A stretch of DNA of 64,000 bases from Phoenix dactylifera (lineage: Eukaryota; Streptophyta; Magnoliopsida; Arecales; Arecaceae), in NCBI RefSeq assembly GCF_009389715.1, contig NC_052397.1, positions 12,963,355 through 13,027,354 on the forward strand, given 5' to 3'. Both the position numbers and the translations under genes were made by a program. The notes beneath the pieces are model-generated. The model had not been told where the DNA came from. It did no database searches and worked only from the letters and a program-made list of their open reading frames with translations. Shown here piece by piece: positions 11,128-22,799 of the stretch. How positions within the stretch are numbered: the stretch's first letter is position 1; each line of letters starts with the position of its first letter.

Positions 11128-14100
11128 ATGGAGAGCTATCTGAACCAGAACTTTGGTGGGGTGAAGTCCAAGAACTCGTCGGCCGAGACCCTCGAGCGAT
11201 GGCGGAAGCTCTGCGGCGTTGTCAAGAACCCGAAGCGCCGGTTCCGCTTCACCGCCAACCTCTCGAAGCGCTACGAGGCGGCCGCCATGAAGAAAACCAA
11301 CAAGGTTCGAATCCTGCCCGTGCCCTGTGCTGAATTTGTCTGGTTTTGGTTGGTTAGGTTGGTGAATTTGCCATGAAATGTTTAGTACTTCATTTGCTAG
11401 ATATTGTTGGGAGAATTAATAGTTCAATCTTAGATACTGGTTTGGAACTCGATCCCATTTATGGTTACATTGTTCCATGAATGCATCAAGCCAATGAGAA
11501 CAAATTGGCAGATTGAAGTAGTCTCTCATTTTGGAAGGTTGGGAGTCGTATGAGATGGGGCGATTTTGTCCTTTTATAAAATACATATCATTGTGAAAAC
11601 TGATGCACTTACTTACGAATTATCTCTGCAGCCAAAAGCAAGGAATTGCTATTCCAAGGAATAGCCTATCCCTTTAACATTAGCAGGAATACCCCTCCGA
11701 AAGTTATCCCTTCGACCAAATGTTGCCTTGCTGTCTTTTTCCTAACTCATTTTACCTTGCATTCTATCTCTTCCCTAGTTTTCTTTTCTCTCTCTCATCC
11801 TATTGTACTGAACAATTCTAAGGCCCTGCATTCCCATTTATGCCTCTCCCCCTGGGTCTGCATGTTACTTTCTATATTAAGGTGTTGCAATCAACAGGTG
11901 AAAATGTAAACTCTTGCACAAGTGAATGCTTTGATTATCATGATGAAATATTATCCTCATAGCAAACCAAGTTAAAGATCTCCTCCACAAATTCTTCTTG
12001 CAAGCTTAAAAACATGCTTGACAGTTTGCAATTGCACTCCCAAGACAGATCTATCCTGCAGAAAAAGATGAAAAACCAAAGTAAATGTTTCCCACTTAAC
12101 ATCTTCAGCCATATCTGTATGTGTATTACCAGTTTGATTAGGACACCTAAAAGGATCTGTTAGATATCAAAAAAATCTCGTCGTTGTCAAATGTTCCTTA
12201 CCAAATTGGTGAAAAATCTACTAATAAAACTGAAACGTGTGCTATTTTCAGTCTTGTAACCACAGCGGCTTATGATTTCGGGGAACACCTTTTAATTTAC
12301 TTGAATTAGTTTATTTGACACCGACTTGGCATTCAGTTTCCAGTGGTTCAAGGGCTTACATCCTGACATCCTGAGCTGGTTCCCATGTTACAGGCTGATG
12401 CAGTGAGTTGTATTGTTCTTAGAGTGGTTGGGTTTCTACACCTCATAAAGGAAAAGAAAAAGGGACTTGCAATGATAAATAAGATGACATCTGATGGATT
12501 TTGCATTGTTCATATTGAACAATTCGAACTCTAAGTGTCTTATAAACAAGTGACCAAGGAAATCCGTTGGGAAATTTAACTGATGTATTATAATGACCAA
12601 CAAATTTCTCTTTATAACTAATGTATTATAACGACTAACAAATTTCTCTTTACCAACAGCATGAAGTCAAAACTATTGGACCATTTCTCAGTGTTTGCTG
12701 TAGGTTTGTATAGAATCTACCGTACCATGAATACTATATTCACTTGGTTCTGACTTTCAGATAATTAGGGCGCCTTTGATTTGAAAATTTTTGGACGATT
12801 CATTATATATTTTCCTCCAAACTTCCCACAGTTGTTCAATTTTGCCATACATGCTTTGGTCAAGCTTGATAGTACTCAACAAGTTGGCACTCTCATTATA
12901 GGTCAGAAAGTCATATTCTATTACTTCGTAGCAAGCTCTTTTGTTCATTCAACAATTTAAGTTACCTTCTAGTAAGTACTTTCTTACCATCCGACTATTT
13001 AACCAGGTTATGTTTTGTGATTTCCATGTTAGTCTCCATCTCCTTCTTTCATGTGTTTTTTTTTTGGTATATTTTTTTTTTGTTCATCAGCCTGGCTTAC
13101 TTGGGGCTTTCTAGTTCAGATGCATCTGTGAGCTGGTTATTTAATAGGAAAGTAGCTACAAAAAGCTTAAATTGTCTCTAAGATATCCTTGACTGATCTA
13201 TAAGTGAGTTTTCTCCAACAAATAGTTCCTCAAGCTACGTATTCTCAATGTTGGTTCACCTACATCATGTGCTTCATTCCTTCTTCCTGCACTCCTTGCC
13301 AATCATTTTTCTGCACAACTTGTGAAGATCCTTAACTGCACTTGATAGTTCATCATGTGGTTTTCGTTAGACTTCTTTGAGTTTTTCACATTTTGCTCAT
13401 CAAGAAAGAAAATTATCTTAGCAAAGTTCTTATTTTCAGTAGTACGTATAGATTTCTCATCAACATACCCTAGATAAATGCATGATGGTACTTTCTCATA
13501 CAACTTAAAACTCATCCTTTTGGAATGTGTCTAGAGAATTTGATCAAAACCTGTTAATCAAATAGCAAGAGGTACGGAATGCCTCTCTTCAAATTGAGAC
13601 AGGCAATTTATCTATGGTGCTTTTAACTCTTCATTATGATGTAGCACATCTTTCTAACCATGGTATGCTGAACCGGCCTGTATCAGCTGGTTCAGCCCAT
13701 ATCGGACTGGTCCGGTTCCGTAGTGAAAAATGGTTTCGGCCTCAATGAGGCCAAAATCGAGTGGTACAGAGCCTGTATTGGCCTGAACCGGCCGGTGCAA
13801 GAGCGTGGACCGGTTCCGTCCGGTTCAGCCTGCGAACTGGATGCTACAGAGTGGCATTTCACAGTGCGCCACAGAATCGCATTTAATGCTACTCTGTGGC
13901 ATCCGGTTCGCCAAAGAGTGGCATTTAATCCCATAGAGTGGCTTTAATGCCACTTTGCAGCATTTGCCACAATGCCACAGTGGCATTAAATGCCACCGAG
14001 TGGCAAGAGTGGCCACAGCGCGCCGCGCGTGCTGTTTGCTGTTAGCCGATTCGGTACCGGTATAAACCGGTCCAAATTGGTACTGTACCGGTCCGGTAGG

Positions 14101-17100
14101 CGACCGGTACACCTACAGGTACCGGTACAGCATACTTTATTTCTAACTATGCCATTATGTTTTACGCTATATTTCCAAATTTCTGACAACAGCTTTCATG
14201 CTCATTATTACTGTACTTATCCGGAAATCAGAAATTCACAACATTTTAGCATCCAAATTATAGAATCTGTAGAACCATCCCTTGGCCTTCATCTTAGCCA
14301 AATAATTAAACATTTTATACTTTAATTGCACATGTAAGTTCTATTCCTGCTTTAGTTTTGATTTAAAAGCTTAGGTTTGGGCTTTGGTCATGGCCACAGG
14401 AAGTGATAAGAACTTCAATAATAAACTTGGAGATAAACATATGTTGAAGTGTTTATTAACTTGAACAAGAAATTAGCAATATGAGAGCTTAACTACTTAG
14501 ATGGGATGAATTATTCAGAACGAGGAGAAGAAGCTTGCAAGCACTTGCAGATCAAGTTGTTGTACATGTTCAAGTCAAAATTGCTTGTTGAACTTAGGAC
14601 CTTTTACATATTTATCGTGATGTGAGGAGGATATTGTCACCTAGTTTCTTCATATATCATGTAATTCACACAAAAGCAACAAATTTACCATCTTTATGTC
14701 ATGGGAGTATGAGTATGATCATGAACTCAAAAGGTACGATATAATTTGGAATGTTGAGTTGTCATGCTACTCTCAAGTGTTTGAAGGCTAATGAACCTCC
14801 CAATGTGAAAGCTGAACCAGAAAGGATTCCAACATTCCTTTTATGCATTCATTTGATACTGCGAATGGAAAAAAGGTCAGCATGCATACCCCTGCTGATA
14901 AAAGAAGTTATATCGTTGCAATAAAGGTTTAGCAAGCAATCAGAGCATCTCATCTGTATTCTATGAATTTTGGTTACCAAAATGCCTCTTCTATTATGGT
15001 TGATTCTAGGATTAGTTTTAGAGTTTTATATAAGTTGTGTGAAACTAAAATGATTCACAAATACTTTAGTTTTACTTCTCATGATCTTTTACCTTGGTTA
15101 TATTTTTTGATACTTCAAATTTTCTGGTTAAACTCTCAATCCCTTTAAACCATTAAAATTTTCTGGTTAAACTCTCAATCCCATTAAACCATTATTTTTG
15201 GTTAACATTTACCATATTTTCAACCCTTTGAAGTCTTGATATGAAGCCAAATATATTTAATTTGTTTCTCCCAGCACTCAAAGGACCTGACTTCAACTTC
15301 AGATGTAAAAAATCAATAAAATTCAAACCCTAATTCCCATCATCCATCTTTATTCAAAAATTGCAGCGTCATTAGCCCTAATTAGCACAGGATATGCTTT
15401 ACTCCTGCACCATTCACTGTCAGTATCAACAAGGGATCTATCTCGAGTAACTACTATGATGCTACTTTCCGAGTAGATCACTAGCAGCCTAGCACACTTG
15501 TTATTGTATGAATTAGTGGTAGTTCTTACCTTTGGCATATACTGACATAGAAATATGGTGTTGTTCAGGAGAAGTTGCGGGTCGCTGTTTTGGTTTCAAA
15601 AGCGGCACTTCAGTTTATACATGGTAAATTGCAATTTCTCTCAAGTTCTAGTCTTCAAGCTGACTGTGTCATATTTTCTTAGCTTCATATAGAAGTCTCT
15701 GTAAGTTTGACATCGGCAAATGTGTTTAGGTATCACATTACATAGTGAGTACACTGTACCTGAAGAAGTCAAGGCAGCAGGCTTTCAAATTTGTGCTGAT
15801 GAATTGGGTTCAATTGTTGAAGGCCATGATGTGAAGAAATTAAAAGTGCATGGTGGTATTGATGGTATTGCAAATAAGCTTTGTACATCAACAACTAATG
15901 GACTTGTTGCTTCTGAGGATAGGCTGAAATGCAGGCAAGAGATTTATGGAATAAATAAATTTACTGAAATCCCAGTTCGAAGTTTTTGGGTATTTGTATG
16001 GGAAGCACTTCAGGACATGACTCTTATTATTCTTGCTGTCTGTGCCTTTGTATCTCTAATTGTTGGCATTTCCACAGAAGGATGGCCAAAAGGTGCCCAT
16101 GATGGCCTTGGTATTGCTGCAAGCATTCTTCTAGTTGTCTTTGTCACTGCAACAAGTGATTACCGGCAATCTTTACAGTTCAAGGATTTGGATAAGGAGA
16201 AGAAGAAGATATCCATACAAGTTACACGGGATGGATTCAGACAGAAGATGTCGATATACGATCTTCTTCCAGGTGACATTGTGCATTTATCAATTGGAGA
16301 TCAAGTCCCTGCTGATGGGTTGTTTGTCTCTGGATTCTCTGTATTGATTGATGAATCCAGTTTAACAGGAGAGAGCGAACCTGTCGTTGTAAATAAAGAA
16401 AATCCTTTTCTTTTGTCTGGAACTAAGGTCCAAGATGGATCATGTATAATGTTGGTAACAACTGTTGGTATGAGAACCCAATGGGGTAAGCTGATGGCCA
16501 CGCTTAGTGAAGGAGGAGATGATGAAACTCCATTGCAGGTCAAACTGAATGGAGTGGCAACTATCATTGGGAAAATTGGTCTTTTCTTTGCAGTTGTGAC
16601 ATTTGCAGTGCTTGCAAAGGGCCTAATTAGCCACAAAATTCTAGATGGTTCATACTTGAGCTGGTCAGGAGATGATGCATTGGAGTTGTTGGAGTTTTTT
16701 GCCATTGCTGTGACGATAGTTGTTGTCGCAGTTCCCGAAGGGCTGCCCTTAGCTGTGACCTTGAGCCTTGCTTTTGCCATGAAGAAGATGATGAATGATA
16801 AAGCACTGGTGCGGCATCTTGCTGCTTGTGAAACTATGGGCTCAGCAACATCCATCTGCAGTGATAAGACAGGTACACTGACAACCAATCACATGACTGT
16901 TGTGAAGGCTTGTATTTGTGGAGATATTAAAGAAGTAAGAAATCCTGAGATGGTGAGCAGTATGGGCTCCCAACTTCCAGATGTTGTAGTGAAAATTCTT
17001 CTGCAGTCTATTTTCAATAACACCGGTGGAGAAGTTGTGATCAACCAATATGGGAAGCTCGAAATTCTTGGAACACCAACTGAGACTGCTTTGTTGGAGT

Positions 17101-19894
17101 TTGCCTTATCACTTGGAGGAGATTTTCAGGCAGTGCGCCAAGAAACTAAACTGGTAAAAGTGGAACCTTTCAATTCCACAAAGAAGAGAATGGGGGTGGT
17201 TATCCAACTTCCTAGAGGAGAACTCCGTGCCCATTCTAAAGGTGCTTCAGAAATTATATTGGCTGCTTGTGATAAAGTTTTAGATCCTGCAGGTAATGCT
17301 GTTCCCCTTGATGAAGCAGCAGTCCGTCATCTCAATAATATAATCGAAAGTTTTGCCAGTGAAGCTCTTCGTACATTGTGCCTTGCCTATACAGAAATTG
17401 CAAATAATTTTTCAGCTGAGGATCAAATTCCAGTTAAAGGTTATACTTGTATTGGAATTGTGGGTATTAAAGATCCTGTCCGTCCAGGTGTGAAGGAGTC
17501 AGTTGCAATCTGCAGGTCTGCTGGAATAACTGTGAGAATGGTTACCGGAGATAACATAAACACAGCAAAGGCGATTGCTCGGGAATGTGGTATTCTTACT
17601 GCTGACGGAATAGCTATTGAAGGTCCAGAGTTCAGAAATAAGACTCCAGAGGAAATGAATGATTTGATTCCAAAACTTCAGGTTTCAGTTTCTTTTATTT
17701 GCATAATAATCTATATACTATATTTTTTGTTAGTTAATTAGTCCTCATCGACTTTCTAATATTTTAATTTACCAGGTAATGGCTAGATCTTCACCATTAG
17801 ACAAACATACCTTGGTAAAACACCTGCGCACCATACTTAATGAAGTTGTTGCTGTGACTGGTGATGGCACAAATGATGCTCCAGCACTTCACGAGGCAGA
17901 TATTGGACTTGCTATGGGTATTGCAGGAACTGAGGTATTTTTACTCCCTTTTTGGTTTTGCTGTTATATATCCCGCATGGAAGCTTCTTTATCTGTTACA
18001 GCCAGAAGAGTGAAAATGCGCCAGTTATTCGGCTATTATTTACATAATTGTCTTCTTTGAATCACATATACCTTGTAAATTATCTATTACATGCTAGGAA
18101 CTCACTTTTGCATCCTTACATGTCTTTCAATTATTTTAGCACTCGCCATTTTCAAACCATGGCTTGAACTAGGGGCATGATACTGCTGGTGCTTTGAAAA
18201 TGTTCCTCATGAATATTGAATATTGTCCCTTCATGTATAAAATTTGCTTTCCAGTGGTTCAACTTTTTCAGTAATTAACTTTGCTACTAATGAAGCAAAA
18301 TTCTCATTTATGCAGTAAATTCTTGCATCTTTTAGTGCACTTGTTTAGGAGGATTCTACTGAGCCTTGTCATCCACATGTTTTCAACCGTATTCTCATAT
18401 GCAGGTGGCAAAAGAGAGTGCTGATGTCATTATTCTTGATGACAACTTTTCAACCATTGTAACTGTGGCAAGATGGGGACGTTCTGTGTACATAAATATT
18501 CAAAAGTTTGTGCAGTTCCAGTTGACTGTTAATGTGGTCGCTCTCGTTGTTAATTTCTCCTCAGCCTGCCTAACAGGTAGATAATACCTCTGTTAAAAAG
18601 TTATTGAGTATTCACATGCTTTGAATTAATCCTCATAGTTATTTTGATCTTGCTATATCTCGTTATAGGAAATGCTCCTTTAACCGCCGTTCAACTGCTT
18701 TGGGTCAACATGATTATGGATACACTTGGAGCTCTTGCATTAGCAACTGAGCCACCTAATGAGGGCTTGATGAAAAGAGCTCCTGTAGGAAGGAATGGAA
18801 ATTTTATCAGCAACATAATGTGGAGAAATATCCTGGGACAAGCCTTCTATCAATTTATCGTAATATGGTATCTCCAGACAGAAGGAAAAGGGCTATTTCA
18901 ACTTGAGGGCCCTGATTCTGATCTTATTCTTAATACGCTTATTTTCAATTCCTTTGTCTTTTGTCAGGTAAATCATGACATCTGCGGTTTTTCTTTGGAA
19001 CTTTCTCATCTTTTTGGTTTCAGGTCTATCAGTTTCTCCAAATTATGTTGAATAGTGAGCAAAAGATATGATCCATATGCTTAGAACCTTACTCATGAAA
19101 TCCAACATAGAATTTATTTTCTCTTATCAAAGTTCCATTTAACAGTGTTTAAACCAAATAAACACAAATTGATACATTATTGACCTTAGACTAGATTATG
19201 AATCTTAAAGTCTATTTGATAAACTATTCTTTTTGCTATTACCCTAAAAAATATACCTCATCATAATTACATCACTTGAAACTTGAACACGGTTTGGATG
19301 GACCAAATAAACACATTTAATATGGTATTCACCTTAGACTAGATAATGAATCTTAAAGTCTATTTGATAAACTATTCTTTTAGCTTTTGCCCTAAATAAT
19401 ATACCTCATCATAATTACATTACTGGAAACTTGAACACGGTCTGGATGGACATGAGAATAGCTGAGTTGTTGACCTGACTGGAAGATACTATGTGCATCA
19501 TCTTATATGTTTGCCATTAACTTAAAGAATATATTCATATTATTATATCAGTACATGCATTTAGCTAGTAATGGCTGGCAAGTGGTTCTTGATGGATTAA
19601 ACAAAGACACTTAAACTACACTGATTTCTAGAGCTTCTTGTGCAGGTTTTCAATGAGATTAGCTCTAGAGAGATGGAGAAAATAGATGTGTTTCATGGCA
19701 TCTTGGAGAACTATGTGTTTTTGGCTGTCATTACTAGCACCATTATCTTCCAATTTGTTATCGTTCAATTCCTTGGGGATTTTGCCAGCACAACTCCACT
19801 TACATTCAAGCAGTGGCTTTTTACTGTGTTCATCGGTTTTCTTGGCATGCCTATTGCTGCTGCCATCAAAACGATTCCTGTGGGATCCAAGTGA
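11128..19894 (+). CDS. ACA-type (P2B) autoinhibited Ca2+-ATPase, complete, 7 coding exons
   Basis: This P-type ATPase couples ATP hydrolysis to Ca2+ export from the cytosol; plant ACA pumps sit in ER, plastid, vacuolar or plasma membranes and are released from autoinhibition by calmodulin. Exons, all with GT..AG junctions and continuous phase, are 11128-11304, 15569-15623, 15730-17681, 17776-17934, 18405-18576, 18669-18967 and 19646-19894. They total 1021 codons including the stop, the usual ACA length. The N-terminus ([13 protein letters not shown], then [18 protein letters not shown] at about 24-41) is the calmodulin-binding autoinhibitory region of the ACA1/ACA2-like clade. Catalytic motifs are intact: TGES near 290, PEGLP near 413, the phosphorylation site DKTGT at D456, SKGASE near 580, MVTGDN near 681 and GDGTNDAP near 757. 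Membrane segments lie before TGES, around PEGLP and in exons 5-7. The target membrane cannot be told from sequence. Confidence 0.95.
13659..14139. mobile_element. Non-autonomous DNA element in intron 1 of the Ca2+-ATPase gene
   Basis: The 481-bp element is flanked by the 8-bp direct repeat TTTCTAAC (13651-13658 and 14140-14147). Its ends form an imperfect inverted repeat: GGTATGCTGAACCGG on the left and, on the reverse strand of the right end, AGTATGCTGTACCGG. The interior is rich in CCGGTTCC/ACCGGTAC words and in palindromic copies of GTGGCATTTAATGCCAC (about 13850-14010). An 8-bp duplication is typical of hAT elements, but no transposase is present, so the superfamily is inferred. Confidence 0.6.
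19152..19452. repeat. Tandem duplication (period about 148 bp) in Ca2+-ATPase intron 6
   Basis: The block containing CCAAATAAACACA, CCTTAGACTAGAT, GAATCTTAAAGTCTATTTG and CTTGAACACGG occurs twice in a row. For example, AATCTTAAAG starts at 19201 and again at 19349. The copies differ at a modest number of sites, so the duplication is recent relative to the surrounding intron. Confidence 0.8.
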
Positions 19895-21386
19895 AAGATC
19901 GACAATGACAAAAAACTGGTGCCTGCGAAGTGTTTTCATGCTTTCAAGGCGTTTTCAGATTACTAGCTCTATGGCCTTTTCCATGACTGGGGTAGCAGAG
20001 ATGATTATGAAGCAAGCCATGTAGAAAGGCCATGAAAACAAAGAAAATAATCTGCTCATATTTTGGAGCTTGTCTTAACGATTTCTTATGAAATACCATG
20101 TCATCGGAATTCATTTTGTACTGGACTTAGGCCTAGAGAGCTAACAATCCTAGGTTTTTGAGCAGCCATTCATAAAAGAAGGCTCAAATTTCCTTAAAAG
20201 ATACATTCTTTTCTATTGTTAAGTGATGAATTTCAAACTTGTAAAAGGCCTTGTTTTTTCTCGGTGCATTTTCTTGATTTGCTCTCTGATTGTGTATGTG
20301 CTTGGAAAGAAACCAAAGACAGAATTCTGTTAATTGACCTCCTGTTCATTATCGTGCTTTCTCACTTCCATTCCGCTGTTCTCTTTGTATAACAATTTGC
20401 TTGACCTCACACCACTTCAACTTCTATGCTTACATATGTCCTCACGCTTCAGGGTCATAGCTGAGAGATGAACCAATAAGAGATAATTCTGATTTGCATG
20501 ATTCGGCATTCACCATGTTTTATTTGGTGGTGCCATGTCTTTGGCACACATTGACTTAGTTTGTGCTTCATGTCAAGGCAGATTTGTTGTGGCGTTACAA
20601 AAAGATGAGAATTGAGTATACTGGAGTAGAAAGAGAAGCGCAGGAAGTTGACTAATTTGTTAGTTCAGAAGCAAATTGCAAATTGAAGCAAATCAAACTG
20701 GTTCATTGTATGATTCATTATAATATGAAAACTGAGTGCTTGTCAGGCACCATGGTATGAAATGTCAGAGACAAGAAGCACCAGGACTGATTCCGATCAT
20801 AGGAAATGGCGATGCCTGATGTAATGTTTGATATAAATGTTTGGTTAAAAAGGAACCAATAAAAATCAGAGCACAAATAGTTGAGATTAGGCTTCGCAAT
20901 CTTGGATCCGGTAAGGTGAAGTTGAGATTTTGTTGCAGGGCCGAGTTAGACATGGAAATTGAAATTGCCTGCTGCATGTATTTTTTTCCTGACATTTTCC
21001 CCCTTTCAATGTGCAAGAGCACTTCTTTTATCTCACCCAGTTTAAAGACAACCATCTATGATACTACTGCACCATCCAAGCTAATCCTTGAGAACCCAGG
21101 TGTTAAAGCTGTTGCTGATACACTTTGGAGGGCTTCACGAGAAAAAGGAACATTTTCTCGCCATATGATCTTCTTCAGTTCTCGCCAAAATACATTTTCT
21201 CAACCCTGCATTGCAACTAATTCGTAACTTTTACGGTCTATTTTTTAAAAAATAAAATTTTTGAGACATAAGTGCAAATCGCGAAAAATTAAAATGATGT
21301 GTTTATAATATTTTTTAAACTATTTTAAAAATTGTGCTTTGATGTTATACTGTTGTGGAAGAGAAAGCCAACCTTTGCCTTAGAAC
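19895..21386. other. Ca2+-ATPase 3' UTR and intergenic DNA
   Basis: The first 300-450 bases after the stop codon are T-rich and probably include the 3' UTR, although no single polyadenylation signal can be chosen. From about 20400 to 21386 there is no recognisable gene. The 128-aa plus-strand open frame at 20841 has no domain. Confidence 0.4.
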
Positions 21387-21740
21387 TGTTACAACCCTCC
21401 GGTTTGTCACCAGCCTCACAGATGCACTCATCCAAATCAACCTCTGCTGCACAGCAAGCATCACACCTTCTAGCATCTTCCTCACATGGGAATTCAACAA
21501 CTGAATCAGTTTCCCTTAACAAACTGTAACAGATCTTCCTTCCGGAAGATTCATCTTTCAGTCTATATAAGCATCTCCCCTGTATTCCATTCTGGGATGA
21601 CTGAAATGAAATGAAATTCTTTTCCTCCTCTTCTCTTTCTGCTACTGTTCCAGAGGAGTATCAGTAACTGGCACCATGTCGTGCTAGTTACTGTTCACTA
21701 ATGTTTCAGCTGTGAACTTCTCAGTTTCCTTATTCTATCA
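21387..21740 (+). repeat. 5' LTR of the copia element
   Basis: It starts TGTTACAACCC and ends TTCTATCA just before the PBS, 354 bp in all. It contains a TATA-like TCTATATAAGCATC (about 21561) that probably drives element transcription. Confidence 0.9.
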
Positions 21741-21752
21741 TGGTATCAGAGC
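21741..21752 (+). other. Primer-binding site of the copia element
   Basis: TGGTATCAGAGC lies immediately 3' of the 5' LTR. It is the canonical plant copia PBS, complementary to the initiator tRNA-Met. Confidence 0.92.
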
Positions 21753-21807
21753 AGGTCCCTGAACCTGTGACGGTCAAGTTCCTTCCATTCTTCCTTGCAG
21801 AGAGTTC

Positions 21808-22720
21808 ATGACCTCAGAATCAATTGAGCTTGAAGTAGTTCTTCCCACCCTTCTTGATGACGAAATGGCGTCTCCAGGATCCATAAATAGATCCGACGAA
21901 GCAGCCCAAAGCTTTTCCAACCCAGCCATCTCTCCAAATCTTAGGTTTCTCATTACCAGGATTCAATCACTGGTTCCAATCCAGCTAGCAGCTGACAACT
22001 ACCTCACATAGCGTTCCCAGATCATTCGAATCTTCAAGGCAAGTGGATTTCTTGGGTTTTTGCTTGGAACATCAATTCCGTCTGCTTCCAACTCGGCGGA
22101 ATATGATGTTTGGTCGTTTACAGACCAATTCCTATCTTCTGCACTAAATTCTACCATTTCCTCGCCATTACTGCCTTTTGTGATCAACCTTGATCACTGT
22201 CATCAAATATGGTCCACTCTAGACAACAGGTTGAATTCAGCTACCAGAACTCATATAATTCAATGGAAAAACGAACTTCACAACATCAGAAAAAACAACT
22301 TGTCAATGCAACAATTCTTGAATGAAGTTCGCTCTAGAGTTGATGCACTGGCAACGGCTGGATCCAATCCTGAGGTAGAAGATATCATTCTTCACATCCT
22401 CAATGGTTTACCTCCCTCTTACGACTCATTTGCCACTGCAATTCGAGTCCGGTCCTCGTCCATTTCACTGGATGAGCTATATGCTCTCCTGTGCAGTGAA
22501 GAAATCATCATGAACACAAAGGAAAAACAAACATCTGCAGTTGATTCCTCCTTCGCCTTAATGGCTATCAGAGGATGAGGTAGTGGACGGTTCTCTTATG
22601 CAAATCGGGGACGCGGTCGAGCTCGACAAGGAGGATGGGTCAATTCTGGACAGGCTAAAGATACAGAACTCCTGTTGAATGTCAGATCTGCCATAAGAGG
22701 GGACATTCTGCAGTTTGATG
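21808..22720 (+). pseudogene. copia gag (broken)
   Basis: The gag-like reading starts MTSESIELEV at 21808. An in-frame TAG at 22009-22011 sits where related proteins usually have tryptophan (..NYLT, stop, RSQ). The frame then runs on through a UBN2-type gag domain (NGLPPSYDSFATAIR, SSISLDELYALL) to a TGA at 22576-22578. A CX2CX4HX4C zinc knuckle is visible at about 22680-22721 in another frame, itself crossed by a TGA. The product would normally form the virus-like particle. As it stands the gene cannot make a full-length protein. Confidence 0.85.
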
Positions 22721-22799
22721 CTGGTTTCGACTGGATACCAGCTATCAGAGTCTTCCACAGCCAAATTCTCGTCCTCGGGCCAATTTAGCTCAATCATCC

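Noticed and set aside
11305..11330. GTTCGAATCC, resembling a tRNA T-arm
   Set aside because: It lies at the start of Ca2+-ATPase intron 1 with no matching acceptor, D or anticodon stems nearby.
10660..11376. Several overlapping open frames upstream of and over exon 1 of the Ca2+-ATPase
   Set aside because: They lie on both strands of pyrimidine-rich leader DNA or in the wrong frame of exon 1. Only the 11128 start gives the ACA N-terminus.
16301..17048. Minus-strand open frames of 195 and 68 aa inside the ATPase
   Set aside because: They are shadows of the long exon 3 coding frame with no domain of their own.
20841..21227. 128-aa plus-strand open frame
   Set aside because: No recognisable domain, no splice context, and overlapped by an equally long minus-strand frame.
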